From the NCBI GenBank assembly GCA_017407375.1, contig JAFQWT010000219.1, forward strand, positions 1 through 6,915: a stretch of DNA of 6,915 nt, in the 5' to 3' direction. This DNA comes from Clostridia bacterium (GTDB lineage Bacteria > Bacillota > Clostridia > Oscillospirales > CAG-272). A program made the position numbers and the translations under genes. The notes under the pieces were generated by a model. It made no database searches and was not told the DNA's origin. It saw only the letters and a list, made by a program, of their open reading frames with translations. This document shows, one piece after another, positions 5,757 through 6,915 of this stretch; the first letter of the stretch is position 1; each line of letters opens with the position of its first letter.

Positions 5757-5776
5757 GTGGCTGATGTTTGAGTTTT

Positions 5777-6915
5777 TTAGAAGAAGGAGAACTGCTCGGT
5801 CTCCGAAAGCCCCTTGAGCACGCCCTCCTCACGGAGAAGCTCAATGATGGTCTTGGAGAGGCCCGCCTTACGGCGCAGCTCGTCCACCGAGTAGACGTCC
5901 CCTGCCTCGCGCACCTCCACGATCTTGGCGGCGGCGGTCTCACCAAGGCCGCCGAGCGCCGAGAAGGGCATGCGGATGGCGCCGTCCTCGGGAAGGAAAT
6001 AGCGGGCGTCCGAGCGGTAGAGATCGACGGGAAGGAACTTAACGCCGCGCAGGAGCGCCTCACGGACAAGCAGCAACACGGCGTGCTGGGCCTCATCGTT
6101 CGGGGTGGCCTCCTTGGTCTTGGCCTTCTCCGCAATCTCATCGATGCGGCGAGAGACGGCGCTGATGCCGCCGCCGACCACCGTGGCATCAAAGCCGTTG
6201 GGGGCGACCGACAGATAAGCCGCGTAGAATTCCATCGGGCGGTAGATCTTGTACCACGCCAGGCGAATGGCCGACATGACGTACGCCGCGGCGTGCGCCT
6301 TCGGGAACATGTATTTGATCTTCTTGCACGAGGCGATGTACCACGCGGGAACGCCGTGGGCCAGCATCTCGGTCTCGTACTCGGGCTTCAGCCCCTTGCC
6401 CTTACGGACGTCCTCCATGATTTTGAAGGCGATGCCGTTTTCAAGACCGCGGCGGATGAGGTAGAGCATGATGCCGTCACGCGTACCGATGACCTCGGAG
6501 ATATCGCAGATGCCCTCCTTGATGAGGTCCTGCGCGTTGCCGAGCCAAACGTTGGTGCCGTGGGTCAGGCCCGAGATCTGCAAAAGGTCGGCAAAGTTCT
6601 TCGGTTGGGCATCCACCAGCACCTGCTGGATGAAGCGCGTGCCCATCTCGGGAAGGCCGAGCGTGCCGACCTGGCAGCCGACGGCCTCCCCCGTGACGCC
6701 CAGCGGCTCCATCGAGGTGAAGAGCTTATAGACGGCGGGGTCATTCATCTTGACGTCGAGAACGCTGGTGTTCGTGTAGCGCTCGAGCATCTTGTACTTG
6801 GTCGGCATATCGTGTCCGAGCTCATCGAGCTTGAGAATGGTATCGTGAATCGAGTGGAAGTCAAAGTGGGTAGTATAAATGCCTGAATCAACTTTATTTG
6901 CCGGATGCTGCACCG
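5777..6915 (-). CDS. polC: DNA polymerase III PolC-type, C-terminal part (partial)
   Basis: This is the replicative DNA polymerase alpha subunit of the PolC type. The window holds only its last 379 or so residues of about 1,400-1,500; the 5' part lies beyond the right edge and no start codon is in view. Numbered from the GTG codon at 6913, which aligns as an internal Val and not an initiator, the segment begins at the palm region TTHFDFHSIHD (14-24). KLDELGHD follows, whose Asp30 corresponds to the third metal-binding aspartate of C-family polymerases. Further canonical blocks are QISGLTHGTNVWLGNAQ, EVIGTRDGIMLYLI, AFKIMEDVRKGKGL and CKKIKYMFPKAHAAAYVMSA. The end holds a helix-hairpin-helix-like LGGLGETAAAKIVEVREAG and the last residues EQFSFF, which replace the usual QLSLF sliding-clamp motif. 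The gene is intact to its TAA stop at 5777-5779. Confidence 0.97.
   Translation of the reverse strand, partial: VQHPANKVDSGIYTTHFDFHSIHDTILKLDELGHDMPTKYKMLERYTNTSVLDVKMNDPAVYKLFTSMEPLGVTGEAVGCQVGTLGLPEMGTRFIQQVLVDAQPKNFADLLQISGLTHGTNVWLGNAQDLIKEGICDISEVIGTRDGIMLYLIRRGLENGIAFKIMEDVRKGKGLKPEYETEMLAHGVPAWYIASCKKIKYMFPKAHAAAYVMSAIRLAWYKIYRPMEFYAAYLSVAPNGFDATVVGGGISAVSRRIDEIAEKAKTKEATPNDEAQHAVLLLVREALLRGVKFLPVDLYRSDARYFLPEDGAIRMPFSALGGLGETAAAKIVEVREAGDVYSVDELRRKAGLSKTIIELLREEGVLKGLSETEQFSFF

Noticed and set aside
5329..6192. 287-codon minus-strand frame across the polC end and third trio gene
   Set aside because: It overlaps the clear PolC C-terminus in another frame and has shadow-like Arg/Pro/Ser composition.
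5768..6886. 372-codon open frame on the plus strand opposite polC
   Set aside because: PolC is unmistakable on the minus strand. This frame is a compositional shadow.

Overview
The window suggests a GC-rich member of the Bacillota, most likely a Clostridia-like anaerobe. The main evidence is the C-terminal part of a PolC-type DNA polymerase III at the right edge, since PolC is the replicative polymerase typical of low-GC Gram-positive lineages. Strong Shine-Dalgarno sites of the GGAGG type, GTG starts and a textbook sigma-A promoter agree with this. The finer taxonomy cannot be read from the sequence.

Layout, left to right. Positions 1-236 hold no credible gene. They form a G- and purine-rich low-complexity stretch with a 32-bp exact direct repeat and two dense G-tract clusters. 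A near-perfect sigma-A promoter (237-265) then drives a single-gene ROK-family glucokinase (321-1292, +), closed by two successive hairpin terminators. Converging on it is a three-gene minus-strand operon, transcribed from about 4750 to 1401: a YfcE/MJ0936-type metallophosphoesterase, a xylose-isomerase-like TIM-barrel protein and a full ABC exporter half-transporter. These genes are 1 nt apart (4229) or overlap by 1 nt (3398), so they are probably translationally coupled.

Diverging from that operon across a gap of about 60 nt is a plus-strand set of three small genes of unknown function (4809-5030, 5032-5355, 5365-5727), packed almost end to end. The first product is a small basic/helical protein. 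The second has a conserved-looking C-terminal helix after a Gly/Pro-rich linker. The third has a Tyr-rich N-terminal motif, a charged Pro/Gly spacer and a very Leu-rich hydrophobic tail. This set is the most interesting part of the window because its genes look co-translated and none has an assignable function. It converges on polC (5777 to beyond 6915, -) across a 49-nt gap containing two mutually exclusive hairpins.

The glucokinase and polC are core metabolism and replication. The minus-strand operon mixes a phosphoesterase, a possible sugar or cyclitol isomerase/epimerase and an exporter without an obvious shared pathway. No mobile element, CRISPR array, tRNA or rRNA was seen.
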